Shown here: positions 26,549-34,480 of the stretch, piece after piece | Position numbering within the stretch: position 1 is the first letter of the stretch | How the letters are laid out: every line of letters starts with the position of its first letter | From: Oscillospiraceae bacterium | Lineage (GTDB): Bacteria; Bacillota; Clostridia; Oscillospirales; JAAYXM01 | DNA length: 37,758 nt | Assembly (NCBI GenBank): GCA_017559985.1 | Contig: JAFYPW010000015.1 | Location: 1-37,758 of the forward strand | Direction: 5' to 3' | Translations under genes and position numbers: made by a program | Notes under the pieces: model-generated | Seen by the model: the letters and a program-made list of their open reading frames with translations, nothing else | Databases searched by the model: none | Told to the model about the DNA's origin: nothing

Positions 26549-27925
26549 ATGTATACAGAACAGGAAATTAAAGAAATAAAAGAGTATGCCGCAAAACACG
26601 TGTGCACTCATTATGCAGTAAATGCAGACATTGACAAGCATCCGAAGATTTATGACAGAAGTGACGGCGTTTATGTTTATGACATTCACGGAAAACGTTA
26701 CCTTGACACGTTCGGTTCTCTCCTTACAACTATCTGCGGACACAACACACAGGAAATTATGGACGCTATGAACGAGCAGTTCAAGAAGATTGACTTCTTC
26801 CCAAACTTCGGTGATGACTACTGTGTTCCGGCAATTGAGCTCGCAAAGAGACTTGACAAGGTTATGCCGGAAGGTCTTTCAAGCTACTTCTTCGTATCCA
26901 GCGGTTCGGAAGCAAACGATGCAGCTATGAAGATGGCTCGTTCATACCACTTGAACCGCGGCGACACAAAGCGCTACAAAGTTATTTCAAGACAGGGCTC
27001 ATATCACGGAACAACAGTTACCGCGATGTCGGCAACGGGCATTGACTATTTCAGAAAGAATTATGAGCCGATGGTCAATGATTTTGTAATTCGCGCCAAC
27101 GGTGCAAACTGCAAACACTGCCACCTCGGCAAGAAGAAGGCAACCTGCAATATGGATTGCATCGAGTCGCTCAGACAGACAATCATCGATAACGATCCGG
27201 AGACAATCTCCTGCCTTATAATGGATCCGCTTCCGGGTTCAAACTCGGGATATCCCGTGCCGCCCGACGGTTATCTCCAGAAAGTTCGCGAGATGTGCGA
27301 CGAGTACGGAATTCTCCTCATTTTCGACGAAATCCAGGTCGGTATCGTAAAGAGCGGTGCGATGTTCGTTTCAGAGCTCTTCGGAGTAACACCCGATATT
27401 CTCACAACAGCAAAGTCTCTCACAAACGGCATTATGCCGATGGGTGTCTGCGCAATGAAGCAGAAAATTATGGACAGCTTCCGTGAGAAGCCGGGCAATG
27501 AGTTTGTCAGCGGCAACACGTTTGGCGCTCATAACCTTGCTTGTGCTGCGGCCATTGCAACTCTTGACTACATAGAAAAAAACAAGCTTGTTGAGAGATG
27601 TAACGAGCTCAGCGCTTACATCAAAGAGCAGATTGAAGTTCTTATGAAAAAATACAACTTTGTATCCGGATACGAAGGTCTCGGCCTTATGCTTTGCATA
27701 GAGCTTGCATATACAGACGGAGACGAGCTCATTCCGCTGAATCCGGACTATCACGTAGGAACATTCATCAACGACTTCTGCTATGATAACGGACTTATAA
27801 TGAGAAATAACGACGACCTCATCGTTGTAGCACCTCCGATAGTTTTCACAAAAGAAAATGTTGACGAAATGATGGCTACATTCGATAAAGCACTTGCTGC
27901 TGCAAAAGAAAAATTCCACCTGTAA
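26549..27925 (+). CDS. Class III (omega-type) PLP-dependent aminotransferase
   Basis: Cytosolic transaminase of 458 residues, usually acting on an amino group away from the alpha carbon (omega-amino acids, diamines, taurine, amino sugars). Signatures are SSGSEANDAA (117-126), GSYHGTT (150-156), LIFDEIQVGIVKSG with PLP-contacting Asp260, and TTAKSLTNGIMPMG with catalytic Lys289. The usual DEVQTGFGRTG has become DEIQVGIVKSG. An insertion around 188-204 has C-x2-C-x8-C-x3-C, a possible metal knuckle; related Cys-rich insertions occur in some pyruvate-linked transaminases. It follows the helical protein by 21 bases with CGGAGG before the ATG, as part of the operator-controlled pair. The substrate is unknown. 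It ends at a strong terminator. Confidence 0.9.
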   Translation: MYTEQEIKEIKEYAAKHVCTHYAVNADIDKHPKIYDRSDGVYVYDIHGKRYLDTFGSLLTTICGHNTQEIMDAMNEQFKKIDFFPNFGDDYCVPAIELAKRLDKVMPEGLSSYFFVSSGSEANDAAMKMARSYHLNRGDTKRYKVISRQGSYHGTTVTAMSATGIDYFRKNYEPMVNDFVIRANGANCKHCHLGKKKATCNMDCIESLRQTIIDNDPETISCLIMDPLPGSNSGYPVPPDGYLQKVREMCDEYGILLIFDEIQVGIVKSGAMFVSELFGVTPDILTTAKSLTNGIMPMGVCAMKQKIMDSFREKPGNEFVSGNTFGAHNLACAAAIATLDYIEKNKLVERCNELSAYIKEQIEVLMKKYNFVSGYEGLGLMLCIELAYTDGDELIPLNPDYHVGTFINDFCYDNGLIMRNNDDLIVVAPPIVFTKENVDEMMATFDKALAAAKEKFHL

Positions 27926-27929
27926 TTAG

Positions 27930-27966
27930 AAAACCCGCACGGGAGAATATCTTCCGTGTGGGTTTT
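27930..27966 (+). terminator. Intrinsic terminator after the aminotransferase gene
   Basis: AAAACCCGCACGG pairs with CCGTGTGGGTTTT (one G-U pair) across an 11-base loop. It isolates the two-gene operon from the regulator gene. Confidence 0.85.
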
Positions 27967-27990
27967 CTGCTTTTTGAAAATGGAGCAAGA

Positions 27991-28019
27991 TTGACAAAAA
28001 AATGCTTTGAGTATATAAT
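27991..28019 (+). promoter_or_regulatory. Consensus promoter of the LacI-family gene
   Basis: TTGACA, 17-base spacer and TATAAT: both hexamers match the sigma-A consensus fully. No copy of the palindromic operator is seen here, so the regulator seems constitutive and not self-repressed. Confidence 0.85.
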
Positions 28020-28061
28020 CGTATTGCCGTTTGGGTAGGAAAATCAAAAAGGGTGATATGT

Positions 28062-29129
28062 ATGAAGAGAACAACAATAAAAGATGTTGCACGGGAAGCG
28101 GGAGTTTCTCTCTCAACGGTAAACAAAGCGCTTACAGGGAAAAAGGGAATTTCAAAGGAGCTGAAACAAAAGGTTCTTGATACTGTTGAACGGCTTGATT
28201 ATAAAATCAATCGTGTTGCCGGCTCTCTTGCAAGAAGCACAATAAGAATAGGCATAATTATCCCGAGTGACTGGGAGGATTATTATAGTGACATCTGTGA
28301 CGGTATAGCATATGAAATGGACAATATGGTTGATTTAAAGGTCGAAGGTGTAACCCTTAAATACGCAACGAAAGAAAAAGATTCAGAGAAACAGGTTCTT
28401 GATGCGTTCAGGAAAATGGAAAGGGAAAAAATCAGGGCAATCATTTTTTGTCACGACAACTATTCTACATATGAAAGCGCAGTTGAGTTTGCCACCAGAC
28501 AAAACATAACTGTCATATGTATAGGAATAGGGCTTCGGGACAGGTTTGCAAAGTTTTCAACAGTCATTGAGATAGATGCATATAAATGCGGCAGGATTGC
28601 TGCGGAGTATCTGGAAAACTGTCTGCCTGAAAATTCCGGGGTTGCAGTAATGCTCGGAAGCAAAAGTGTTATGCCTCATGCTGAAAAGTTGCGTGGTTTT
28701 TCCGACAGAATCAAAGAAAGCGGAAAGCTCAGACTTTGTGCCACAATCGAAACGGAAGATGATGACAGAGCTTCAGAAAGTCTGACATATGAGCTCATCA
28801 GAAAAAAGAAGCCGGACGGAATTTATGTTGCAACGGGTGCGGTCAGCGGAGTTTGTCGTGCGGTTTCCGAAAGCGGGAAGGCAATGAAAATAATTGCAAC
28901 TGACCTGTCAGCAGATTGCAGAAATTATATCAAAAAAGATATAGTCAGTGCAACGCTGTATCAGAACACCTTCGCTCAGGGAATCGTTGCTGTCGATATG
29001 TTGTACAAGCATTTTTCCACGGAAGCCAGACTACCTGAAAAGCTTTTGGTTGCACCGGTTCTTTTCACGAGGGAATGCCTCCCGGAGGAAGGCAAAAAGG
29101 TGACGCTTACAACAATCGCCGATTTTTAA
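28062..29129 (+). CDS. LacI/GalR-family transcriptional regulator
   Basis: DNA-binding repressor of 355 residues. The N-terminal helix-turn-helix (about 4-24) reads TTIKDVAREAGVSLSTVNKALTG, with a recognition helix (SLSTVNKAL) that differs from the usual TVSRVLN by Asn-Lys. The hinge follows (YKINRVAGSLAR, 47-58), and a type-I periplasmic-binding-protein-like sensor domain occupies the rest (IGIIIPSDW, ATGAVSGVC). An in-frame GTG at 28053 overlaps the ribosome site, so the ATG at 28062 is chosen. It sits directly behind the operon headed by the LacI-type palindrome and is the obvious candidate to bind it. The effector is probably the pathway substrate, a sugar-like compound by family precedent. 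Confidence 0.92.
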   Translation: MKRTTIKDVAREAGVSLSTVNKALTGKKGISKELKQKVLDTVERLDYKINRVAGSLARSTIRIGIIIPSDWEDYYSDICDGIAYEMDNMVDLKVEGVTLKYATKEKDSEKQVLDAFRKMEREKIRAIIFCHDNYSTYESAVEFATRQNITVICIGIGLRDRFAKFSTVIEIDAYKCGRIAAEYLENCLPENSGVAVMLGSKSVMPHAEKLRGFSDRIKESGKLRLCATIETEDDDRASESLTYELIRKKKPDGIYVATGAVSGVCRAVSESGKAMKIIATDLSADCRNYIKKDIVSATLYQNTFAQGIVAVDMLYKHFSTEARLPEKLLVAPVLFTRECLPEEGKKVTLTTIADF

Positions 29130-29174
29130 TTCGCCTTTTGTTCTTCATTGATATATGTTGATTATAAAATAAAA

Positions 29175-29237
29175 AAGCGGCAGTAGAGAGATTTTTCATC
29201 CGGTAGAATGGGGAAAATAAGCTCTACTGCCGCTTCC
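29175..29237 (+). terminator. Terminator of the LacI-family gene, with long loop
   Basis: AAGCGGCAGTAGAG and CTCTACTGCCGCTT form a perfect 14-bp stem enclosing a loop of about 33 bases, followed by CC and a T-run. The size of the loop is odd for a simple terminator. The remainder of the 200-base gap before the DegV gene shows nothing else that I can support. Confidence 0.7.
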
Positions 29238-29329
29238 TTTTTATTATAGAGAATATTGGCAGGTGTAGGTTGAGAAGATATAAGAAGAGGGGATATAATC
29301 AGTTCATCAAAATTTTCAGGAGAAAAAAT

Positions 29330-30166
29330 ATGGAGAAATTCAAAATTATAGCTGATTCCGCTTCCGACCTTCTGTCGCTTGAAAAAACCCCCTTTGCCGT
29401 CGCACCGCTTAAAATCATCACGGCAGAAAGGGAGTTTGAGGATAATGAAAACCTCTGTGTTGAGGAGATGGTAACCTTTCTTGCGTCCTATAAGGGAAAG
29501 TCTTCAAGCTCCTGCCCAAACCCCGAGGACTGGCTCTCTGCATTCGGAGAAGCTGAGAACGTTTTCTGTGTAGCCATAACGGGAACGCTGTCGGGCAGTT
29601 GCAGCGCAGCCCTTGTGGCAAAGGATATGTATGAGAGTGCTTGCCCCGGAAGGAGGGTTTTTGTTATAAATTCACTCTCCGCCGGCCCCGAAATTTCGCT
29701 TATCATAGAAAGGCTTTCGGTGCTTATTCTCGGCGGAAAAGAGTATGAAGAGATTTGTGAAGAAATAACGGAATACACAAAAAGAACAGGGCTTCTTTTT
29801 GTTCTTGAATCGATGAGAAATCTTGCAAACAACGGAAGAGTGAGTCCGATTGCGGCAAAAGCCGCAGGAATTCTCGGAATCCGGGTTGTGGGATGTGCGA
29901 GCGAAAAGGGTGACCTGCAACCGCTTGACAAAGTCCGTGGCGAAGAAAGGGCACTTGACACATTGCTGCGCAGGATGAAGGAAGAGGGATATAACGGCGG
30001 AAAGGTCAATATAGCACATTGCCTCAATGAAGGCGCGGCGAGAACGCTCGAGAAAAAGATTTCTGAAAGTTTTCCCCGGGCAAAAATCAAAGTTTATCAA
30101 TGTCGGGGACTTTGCAGCTTCTATGCCGAGCGCGGTGGGGTTCTTGTGGGATATGAAAAAGAGTAG
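29330..30166 (+). CDS. DegV-family fatty-acid-binding protein
   Basis: Cytosolic fatty-acid carrier of the DegV/FakB type, which presents fatty acids to the kinase FakA. The 278 residues have the family signatures: IIADSASDL at the N-terminus, a ligand-binding AITGTLSGSCSAA, and FVLESMRNLANNGRVSPIAAKAAGILGIRVV in the second half. The fatty-acid-binding role is known for the family, but no fakA gene is visible here. The start is set at ATG 29330, after CAGGAG; an in-frame ATG 20 codons upstream has no ribosome site. The gene is single, between the LacI terminator and its own terminator. Confidence 0.85.
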   Translation: MEKFKIIADSASDLLSLEKTPFAVAPLKIITAEREFEDNENLCVEEMVTFLASYKGKSSSSCPNPEDWLSAFGEAENVFCVAITGTLSGSCSAALVAKDMYESACPGRRVFVINSLSAGPEISLIIERLSVLILGGKEYEEICEEITEYTKRTGLLFVLESMRNLANNGRVSPIAAKAAGILGIRVVGCASEKGDLQPLDKVRGEERALDTLLRRMKEEGYNGGKVNIAHCLNEGAARTLEKKISESFPRAKIKVYQCRGLCSFYAERGGVLVGYEKE

Positions 30167-30202
30167 AAAAAACTCCGAAGTTTTAAAACCTCGGAGTTTT
30201 TT
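30167..30202 (+). terminator. Terminator after the DegV gene
   Basis: AAAAAACTCCGA and TCGGAGTTTTTT form a 12-bp stem with a 12-base loop, beginning right at the DegV stop. Confidence 0.88.
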
Positions 30203-30296
30203 GATTAAATTGGGCGGAAAATACAATGAATTAACAGTGCGGGAAGTTTATAATTAAACCGAATAACACAGTTTGGTGTGAAAAAGGAGAAAGAGT

Positions 30297-31445
30297 ATGG
30301 AAACGGCGGGTTTTGTTGCGGGCATAAAGCAATATGTCGTAGCCAACACACAGGGGATGTATGGTGATTTAAAAGACCTTTGTGCGATTCCGGCACCATC
30401 TCACTTTGAGCATGAACGTGCGGAATATTGCAAAAAGTGGCTCGTTCGGGCGGGAGCAGACGGCGTTTATATCGACGATGCGCTGAATGTGGTTTTTCCT
30501 CTTGGGTGTGACGGCAGCGATGAAATCACCGTTTTTGCGGCGCATACCGACACGGTATTTCCGGACAGAGAGCCGATGCCCTATACCGACGACGGCGAGA
30601 AGATTTATTCTCCCGGAGTCGGCGACAATACGGCAAGCGTAGTTTCGCTTCTCTATATGGCGAAATATTTCATAGAAAACAACATAGTTCCGCCAAAGGG
30701 AATTCTCTTCGTATGCAACTCCTGCGAGGAGGGGCTTGGAAACCTCAAAGGTGTCAGGCAGCTGTTTTCTGACTTTGAAGGTCGCATAAAGCAGTTTGTC
30801 ACATTCGACAATAATTATAACGTCATAGCAAACCATTGCGCGGGCTCACACCGCTATGAGGTTGAGGTCCTGACGCAGGGTGGGCATTCATATCAGGCGT
30901 TCGGCCGTGCCAACGCAAACGCTGTTCTTGCAAAGATGATAGCCGAGATATATAAACTTTCTGTTCCCGAAAAAGAAGGAACGCGCACTACATATAACGT
31001 CGGCATAATTTCGGGCGGAACATCAATCAACACCATTTCGCAGAAGGCAAGTATGCTCTGTGAATACCGCTCAAACGACAGAGAATGTCTTGAATATATG
31101 CGACAAAAATTTGAGGCTATTTTCGACAGTGTTCGTTCGGACGAGGTGAAGGTGAACGTAACAAAAATCGGCGACCGTCCTTGTGAGAATGTCGATCAGG
31201 CGAAGGTGGAAGAACTGGCAGCGAAGGTTGTCGGGGAAATAAACGGTGTAGTTGATGACGAGGTGGTTTTCAGATGCTCGTCAACAGACTGTAACATACC
31301 GCTTTCTCTTGGCATTCCCGCAATCAATATGGGAATCGGAAAGCACTACGGTTCCCACACACGCGAAGAATATCTGATTAAGAATTCACTCATACCGGGG
31401 CTTGAGATTGCAATAAGAACCGGAATAAAACTTATGGAGGAATAG
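30297..31445 (+). CDS. M20-family metallopeptidase
   Basis: Cytosolic zinc peptidase or amidohydrolase of 382 residues. The metal and catalytic residues are in place: AAHTDTVF (His83, catalytic Asp85), GVGDNTAS (Asp110 bridging), NSCEEGLGN (Glu144 catalytic, Glu145), and the C-terminal SHTREEY (His354). The dimerisation or lid domain is at about 190-300, with QGGHSYQ and NVGIISGGTSINTIS. The pattern resembles peptidase T and carboxypeptidase-like members, but the exact substrate (small peptides, N-acyl amino acids, gamma-linked peptides) is open. The ATG follows AAAGGAGAAAGAG. The CapA-like gene starts 3 bases after its stop, which suggests a joint substrate. Confidence 0.88.
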   Translation: METAGFVAGIKQYVVANTQGMYGDLKDLCAIPAPSHFEHERAEYCKKWLVRAGADGVYIDDALNVVFPLGCDGSDEITVFAAHTDTVFPDREPMPYTDDGEKIYSPGVGDNTASVVSLLYMAKYFIENNIVPPKGILFVCNSCEEGLGNLKGVRQLFSDFEGRIKQFVTFDNNYNVIANHCAGSHRYEVEVLTQGGHSYQAFGRANANAVLAKMIAEIYKLSVPEKEGTRTTYNVGIISGGTSINTISQKASMLCEYRSNDRECLEYMRQKFEAIFDSVRSDEVKVNVTKIGDRPCENVDQAKVEELAAKVVGEINGVVDDEVVFRCSSTDCNIPLSLGIPAINMGIGKHYGSHTREEYLIKNSLIPGLEIAIRTGIKLMEE

Positions 31446-31448
31446 AAA

Positions 31449-32741
31449 ATGAAATTTACGGCAGTTGGTGACATCATCATCCAGAAAAGAATTTTTGAGG
31501 GTTATGAAGGCTTTTCAGAGCTTGCTCCGTTTATAAGAGAGGGTGATGCGCGCTTCTTCAACCTCGAAACCACACTCAACCATGAGGGCGAAACCTGCGC
31601 TTCTCAGTTCAGCGGCGGTACATATCTCCGAACAAACCCCGAGGTTCTTGATGACCTCCGCGGTTTTGGATTCAATATGACAAGCTTTAACAACAACCAC
31701 GTTCTCGACTTCTGGTATGACGGTTTCAAGTGCACTCTTGACGCGGTTAAGAAGAGCGGACTTGTCCACAGCGGTGCGGGAATGAACCTTGCCGAAGCTT
31801 CTGCTCCGAAATATCTTGAAACAAAAAACGGCCGTGTTGCGCTCATTTCAGTAAGCACATCGTTTGGAGCATCTGCTATGGCAGGAGAGCAGACGGCCCG
31901 AGTTCCCGGAAGACCCGGTATAAACGGTCTCCGCGTCGGAAGCTATGTTGAACTTCCGCGTGAGGACCTTGACTACATAAAGAAGATTGCAGACAAAACC
32001 AAGATTAATGTTGAAACCGAGATTATCCGCAAGGAAGGTTATTACGCAGAGCTTGCAGACGATGAGGCAGAGTTTGGCAGCATGAAGTTCAAGCTCGGTG
32101 ACACTGCGCGCGTTGTAAAGACAATAAACAAAGAAGATATTGCTCGCGTAGATAAGGCAATTTATGAAGCAAAGCTCCAGGCTGATTATATTATGATTTC
32201 AATCCATTCACATGGTCTTGCCGGCGATGCAAAGGAAAATCCGTCAGAATACCTTATTGATTTTGCTCATCATTGCATCGATGAGGGCGCAAATGCGATT
32301 GTGGGCCATGGTCCGCACCTTCTCCGTCCGATTGAAGTATATAAGGATTGCCCGATTTTCTACTCACTCGGTGACTTTGTGTTGCAGCTTTATGATATTG
32401 AGTTTGCGCCCGAGGATTTCTTTGCAAAACACGGACTCCACGCTCATTCATCAACTGTCCACGAGCTTTTGAAAAAGCGCTCAAAGGACTTCACCGTCGG
32501 TCTTATGACAGACCCGAGAATGTTCCGCGCAGTTATTCCGCTCTGGGAAACAGAGGGCGGAAAGTTGACGAAGCTTACGCTTATGCCGGTTGAAATGTCC
32601 ATGGACGGCAACCGCTCCGAGCAGGGACTTCCCAGACGCAGCAAGAACCCCGAAATTGCAGAATATCTCGCAAAGATGTGCGAGCCGTTTGGTACAAAGA
32701 TAAAGATGAAGAAGGATGGACTCATCACCTGCGAATGGTAA
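31449..32741 (+). CDS. CapA-family (PGA-synthesis-like metallophosphatase fold) protein
   Basis: The 430-residue protein has the CapA/PgsA domain: VGDIIIQ (Asp8), FFNLETTL (Glu40), FNNNHVLD (Asn83, His84), SIHSHG, VGHGPHLLRPIE and SLGDFV. These are the metal-ligand positions of a calcineurin-like phosphoesterase fold. Unlike PgsA of poly-gamma-glutamate synthesis, it has no membrane anchor or signal peptide, so it should act in the cytosol. An insertion (about 180-225) holds acidic and charged helices. It starts 3 bases after the M20 gene, whose end supplies the GGAGG ribosome site. A hydrolytic role on a peptide or glycan fragment together with the M20 enzyme is inference. C-ending codons suggest strong expression. 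Confidence 0.82.
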   Translation: MKFTAVGDIIIQKRIFEGYEGFSELAPFIREGDARFFNLETTLNHEGETCASQFSGGTYLRTNPEVLDDLRGFGFNMTSFNNNHVLDFWYDGFKCTLDAVKKSGLVHSGAGMNLAEASAPKYLETKNGRVALISVSTSFGASAMAGEQTARVPGRPGINGLRVGSYVELPREDLDYIKKIADKTKINVETEIIRKEGYYAELADDEAEFGSMKFKLGDTARVVKTINKEDIARVDKAIYEAKLQADYIMISIHSHGLAGDAKENPSEYLIDFAHHCIDEGANAIVGHGPHLLRPIEVYKDCPIFYSLGDFVLQLYDIEFAPEDFFAKHGLHAHSSTVHELLKKRSKDFTVGLMTDPRMFRAVIPLWETEGGKLTKLTLMPVEMSMDGNRSEQGLPRRSKNPEIAEYLAKMCEPFGTKIKMKKDGLITCEW

Positions 32742-32754
32742 AGAAGATAAAAAC

Positions 32755-32786
32755 CCCGGAAACACATTTGTGTTTCCGGGATTTTT
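32755..32786. terminator. Bidirectional terminator between the CapA-like and SIS genes
   Basis: CCCGGAAACAC and GTGTTTCCGGG with a 4-base loop, followed by ATTTTT on the plus strand and preceded by A's that serve the minus strand. Confidence 0.88.
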
Positions 32787-32794
32787 GTGTAATG

Positions 32795-33541
32795 CTATAT
32801 GTGACGGAGACGCCAGAACCATTTGTCCATATTTTTCTGGTTGAGGCGGTCGCCGTCCGCACCGTTGCCGCTTACCCATACATCGGGCTTGATACCACGC
32901 TCTGCGAGAATTTCGCATACCTTTGCATTTATCGAGTCAACAATGAAAAGATTTATAATTGTCGATGCGGGGCTTGCCTTATATGTGCAACCTTCGATCG
33001 GAACAATAGCCTCGCCGATGGGCGTATAGTCGTTGATGACAACGTCTGCAAGCTCATAAAGGCTCGCGCCTGACGGATGGCGGTTGTGTTGTTTGCGGTC
33101 AACCGTATCCGAGAGCTCGGGGCAGGTGATTGCAATAAGCGGAATGTTGTGCTCACGGCAATAGTTTGCCGTGTCGATGGTAACCGCGTTTATGCCAAAG
33201 GCATTTATTTGAAGCATAACGTCGCCTTCTTTAACGCGGTAATAGCGCATAACCTCGTTTGCATAGCCGACCACGCGCTCATTCCAGCGTGTAGCGCCGT
33301 GCTCACACGAAAGGCCCGGGTCGAGAATCGCATTTGCACAACAGAGATTGCCTGCGCGGTGGCACATTTCTATTGCTGCCATGTTGGAGTGTCCGCCCGA
33401 ACCGAAAATGTGGAACATACCGCCCGCCTGAATGGTATCGGCAATAATCGTTGCGGCTTTTTCAATGTTTTGTGACTGTTCTTTTACAACGCGGTCAAGT
33501 GTTGCGATAACTTCTTTATAAAAAATGAGTGTTGAATCCAT
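32795..33541 (-). CDS. SIS-domain sugar-phosphate-binding protein, COG4821-like (copy B)
   Basis: Cytosolic protein of 248 residues with one sugar isomerase (SIS) domain. FGSGGHSN lies at 46-53, followed by NAILDPG, HGA, QINAFGINAVT, RHPSGASL and PIGEAI. This places it in the COG4821/UPF0309 group, whose reaction is not established; a phosphosugar isomerase or amino-sugar-phosphate-binding role is inferred from the fold. It is a full-length paralogue of the gene directly upstream (33566-34318), sharing GGHSN, NAILDPG, RHPSG and GD-x-LN at equivalent places. It lacks the MurQ etherase signature. The ATG follows CGGAGGAG, and the gene is 24 bases after copy A. Confidence 0.82.
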   Translation of the reverse strand: MDSTLIFYKEVIATLDRVVKEQSQNIEKAATIIADTIQAGGMFHIFGSGGHSNMAAIEMCHRAGNLCCANAILDPGLSCEHGATRWNERVVGYANEVMRYYRVKEGDVMLQINAFGINAVTIDTANYCREHNIPLIAITCPELSDTVDRKQHNRHPSGASLYELADVVINDYTPIGEAIVPIEGCTYKASPASTIINLFIVDSINAKVCEILAERGIKPDVWVSGNGADGDRLNQKNMDKWFWRLRHI

Positions 33542-33565
33542 AATTACTCCTCCGTTTTTTAGGGC

Positions 33566-34318
33566 TTACAGGTGGCGGATTTTAGGCAGAAGCTCATCTT
33601 CATAGCGTTTGTTGAGGCTGTCGCCATCGGGCATATTTGCGCTCTGCCATACGGCGGGGGTGATACCCTGGTCAAGAAGCTCCTGCGCTGTCTGCATCAT
33701 AAGAAGATTTATTGAAAAACAATTTGCATATGTTGAGGTTGAGCCCATCTTCTGCTCCATACCCGGAAGCTTTATAATCGCATCTCCAAGCGGGAGATGG
33801 TTGTCTATATAAACATCAACAAGGTCTGGAAGATTCTGACCTGACGGATGTCGGCTCGGCGCGTCCTTGGGTACGGTGTGGGCAAAGGATGTAGACGTTA
33901 TACCGATTGATTTTATTCCGCGCTCACGGCAGAGAAGCGCAGAGTCAACCGTCATTGAATTGATTCCGTATGCATTGACGATGATAAGGACATCTCCCTC
34001 GGAAAGTCTGTACGAATCAAAAACAGCCCTTGCATAGCCCGGTGTGCGCTCGATGATGTTTGAACGCTTCGCACCGTGGATTACGTTTGTACCCGGGTCG
34101 AGAATTGCGTTTATGTGGACAAGCCCGCCTGCACGCCAGAGCACCTCTTCGACTGCAATGTTGGAGTGTCCGCCGGGACCGATAACGTTTATAAGCCTTC
34201 CGTTTTTGACGGCATCTGCGCAGAGTTTTGCACCGCGCTTTATGTTTTCCTCCTGTGTATCTGCGATGGCCGTAACAAGATTTACAACGCCGTCGCGGTA
34301 TTCGGATGCGATAGACAT
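33566..34318 (-). CDS. SIS-domain sugar-phosphate-binding protein, COG4821-like (copy A)
   Basis: Cytosolic SIS-domain protein of 250 residues and first gene of the minus-strand pair. Motifs are IGPGGHSN at 46-53, NAILDPGTNVIHGA, IVNAYGINSMT, RHPSGQNLPDLVDV, PLGDAI and GDSLN. The sugar-phosphate loop differs from copy B (GPGG against GSGG), and the region after RHPSG also differs, so the two probably have divided roles or form a heteromer. SIS active sites are often made at subunit interfaces. The ATG follows CAGGAGG. The gene is divergent from an AraC regulator across a 162-base gap that holds promoters for both. The substrate is unknown. Confidence 0.82.
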   Translation of the reverse strand: MSIASEYRDGVVNLVTAIADTQEENIKRGAKLCADAVKNGRLINVIGPGGHSNIAVEEVLWRAGGLVHINAILDPGTNVIHGAKRSNIIERTPGYARAVFDSYRLSEGDVLIIVNAYGINSMTVDSALLCRERGIKSIGITSTSFAHTVPKDAPSRHPSGQNLPDLVDVYIDNHLPLGDAIIKLPGMEQKMGSTSTYANCFSINLLMMQTAQELLDQGITPAVWQSANMPDGDSLNKRYEDELLPKIRHL

Positions 34319-34348
34319 AACAAAACCTCCTGCTTTCAGTTTAAATAA

Positions 34349-34377
34349 ATGATATAACTATCCTAAATGGTTTTCAA
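34349..34377 (-). promoter_or_regulatory. Promoter of the SIS gene pair
   Basis: Minus-strand TTGAAA, 17-base spacer and TATCAT, about 31 bases upstream of the ATG of copy A. Confidence 0.5.
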
Positions 34378-34401
34378 AGAGTATACTATTCAATGTTTTG
34401 G

Positions 34402-34427
34402 ATATTCTACGATTTTCATTAGAATAT
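34402..34427. promoter_or_regulatory. Candidate operator in the SIS/araC-type divergent region
   Basis: ATATTCT and AGAATAT form an inverted repeat with 12 bases between arms, set between the two divergent promoters. It may bind the AraC-family protein encoded alongside. The AT-rich context makes this tentative. Confidence 0.35.
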
Positions 34428-34428
34428 A

Positions 34429-34457
34429 TTGTTATTCGGGTTTTACCATTGTATAAT
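34429..34457 (+). promoter_or_regulatory. Promoter of the AraC-family/NamZ-like unit
   Basis: TTGTTA, 17-base spacer and TATAAT, 24 bases before the ATG at 34481. Confidence 0.6.
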
Positions 34458-34480
34458 TACCTTGAAGAGAGGTGACGGGA

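Noticed and set aside
31449-32741. Capsule or poly-gamma-glutamate synthesis operon
   Set aside because: No capB/capC (pgsB/pgsC) homologues are adjacent and the CapA-like protein lacks a membrane anchor.
32795-34318. MurQ (MurNAc-6-phosphate etherase) identity for the SIS proteins
   Set aside because: The MurQ signature around its SIS loop (GTSGR-type) is absent; the motifs fit the COG4821 group better.
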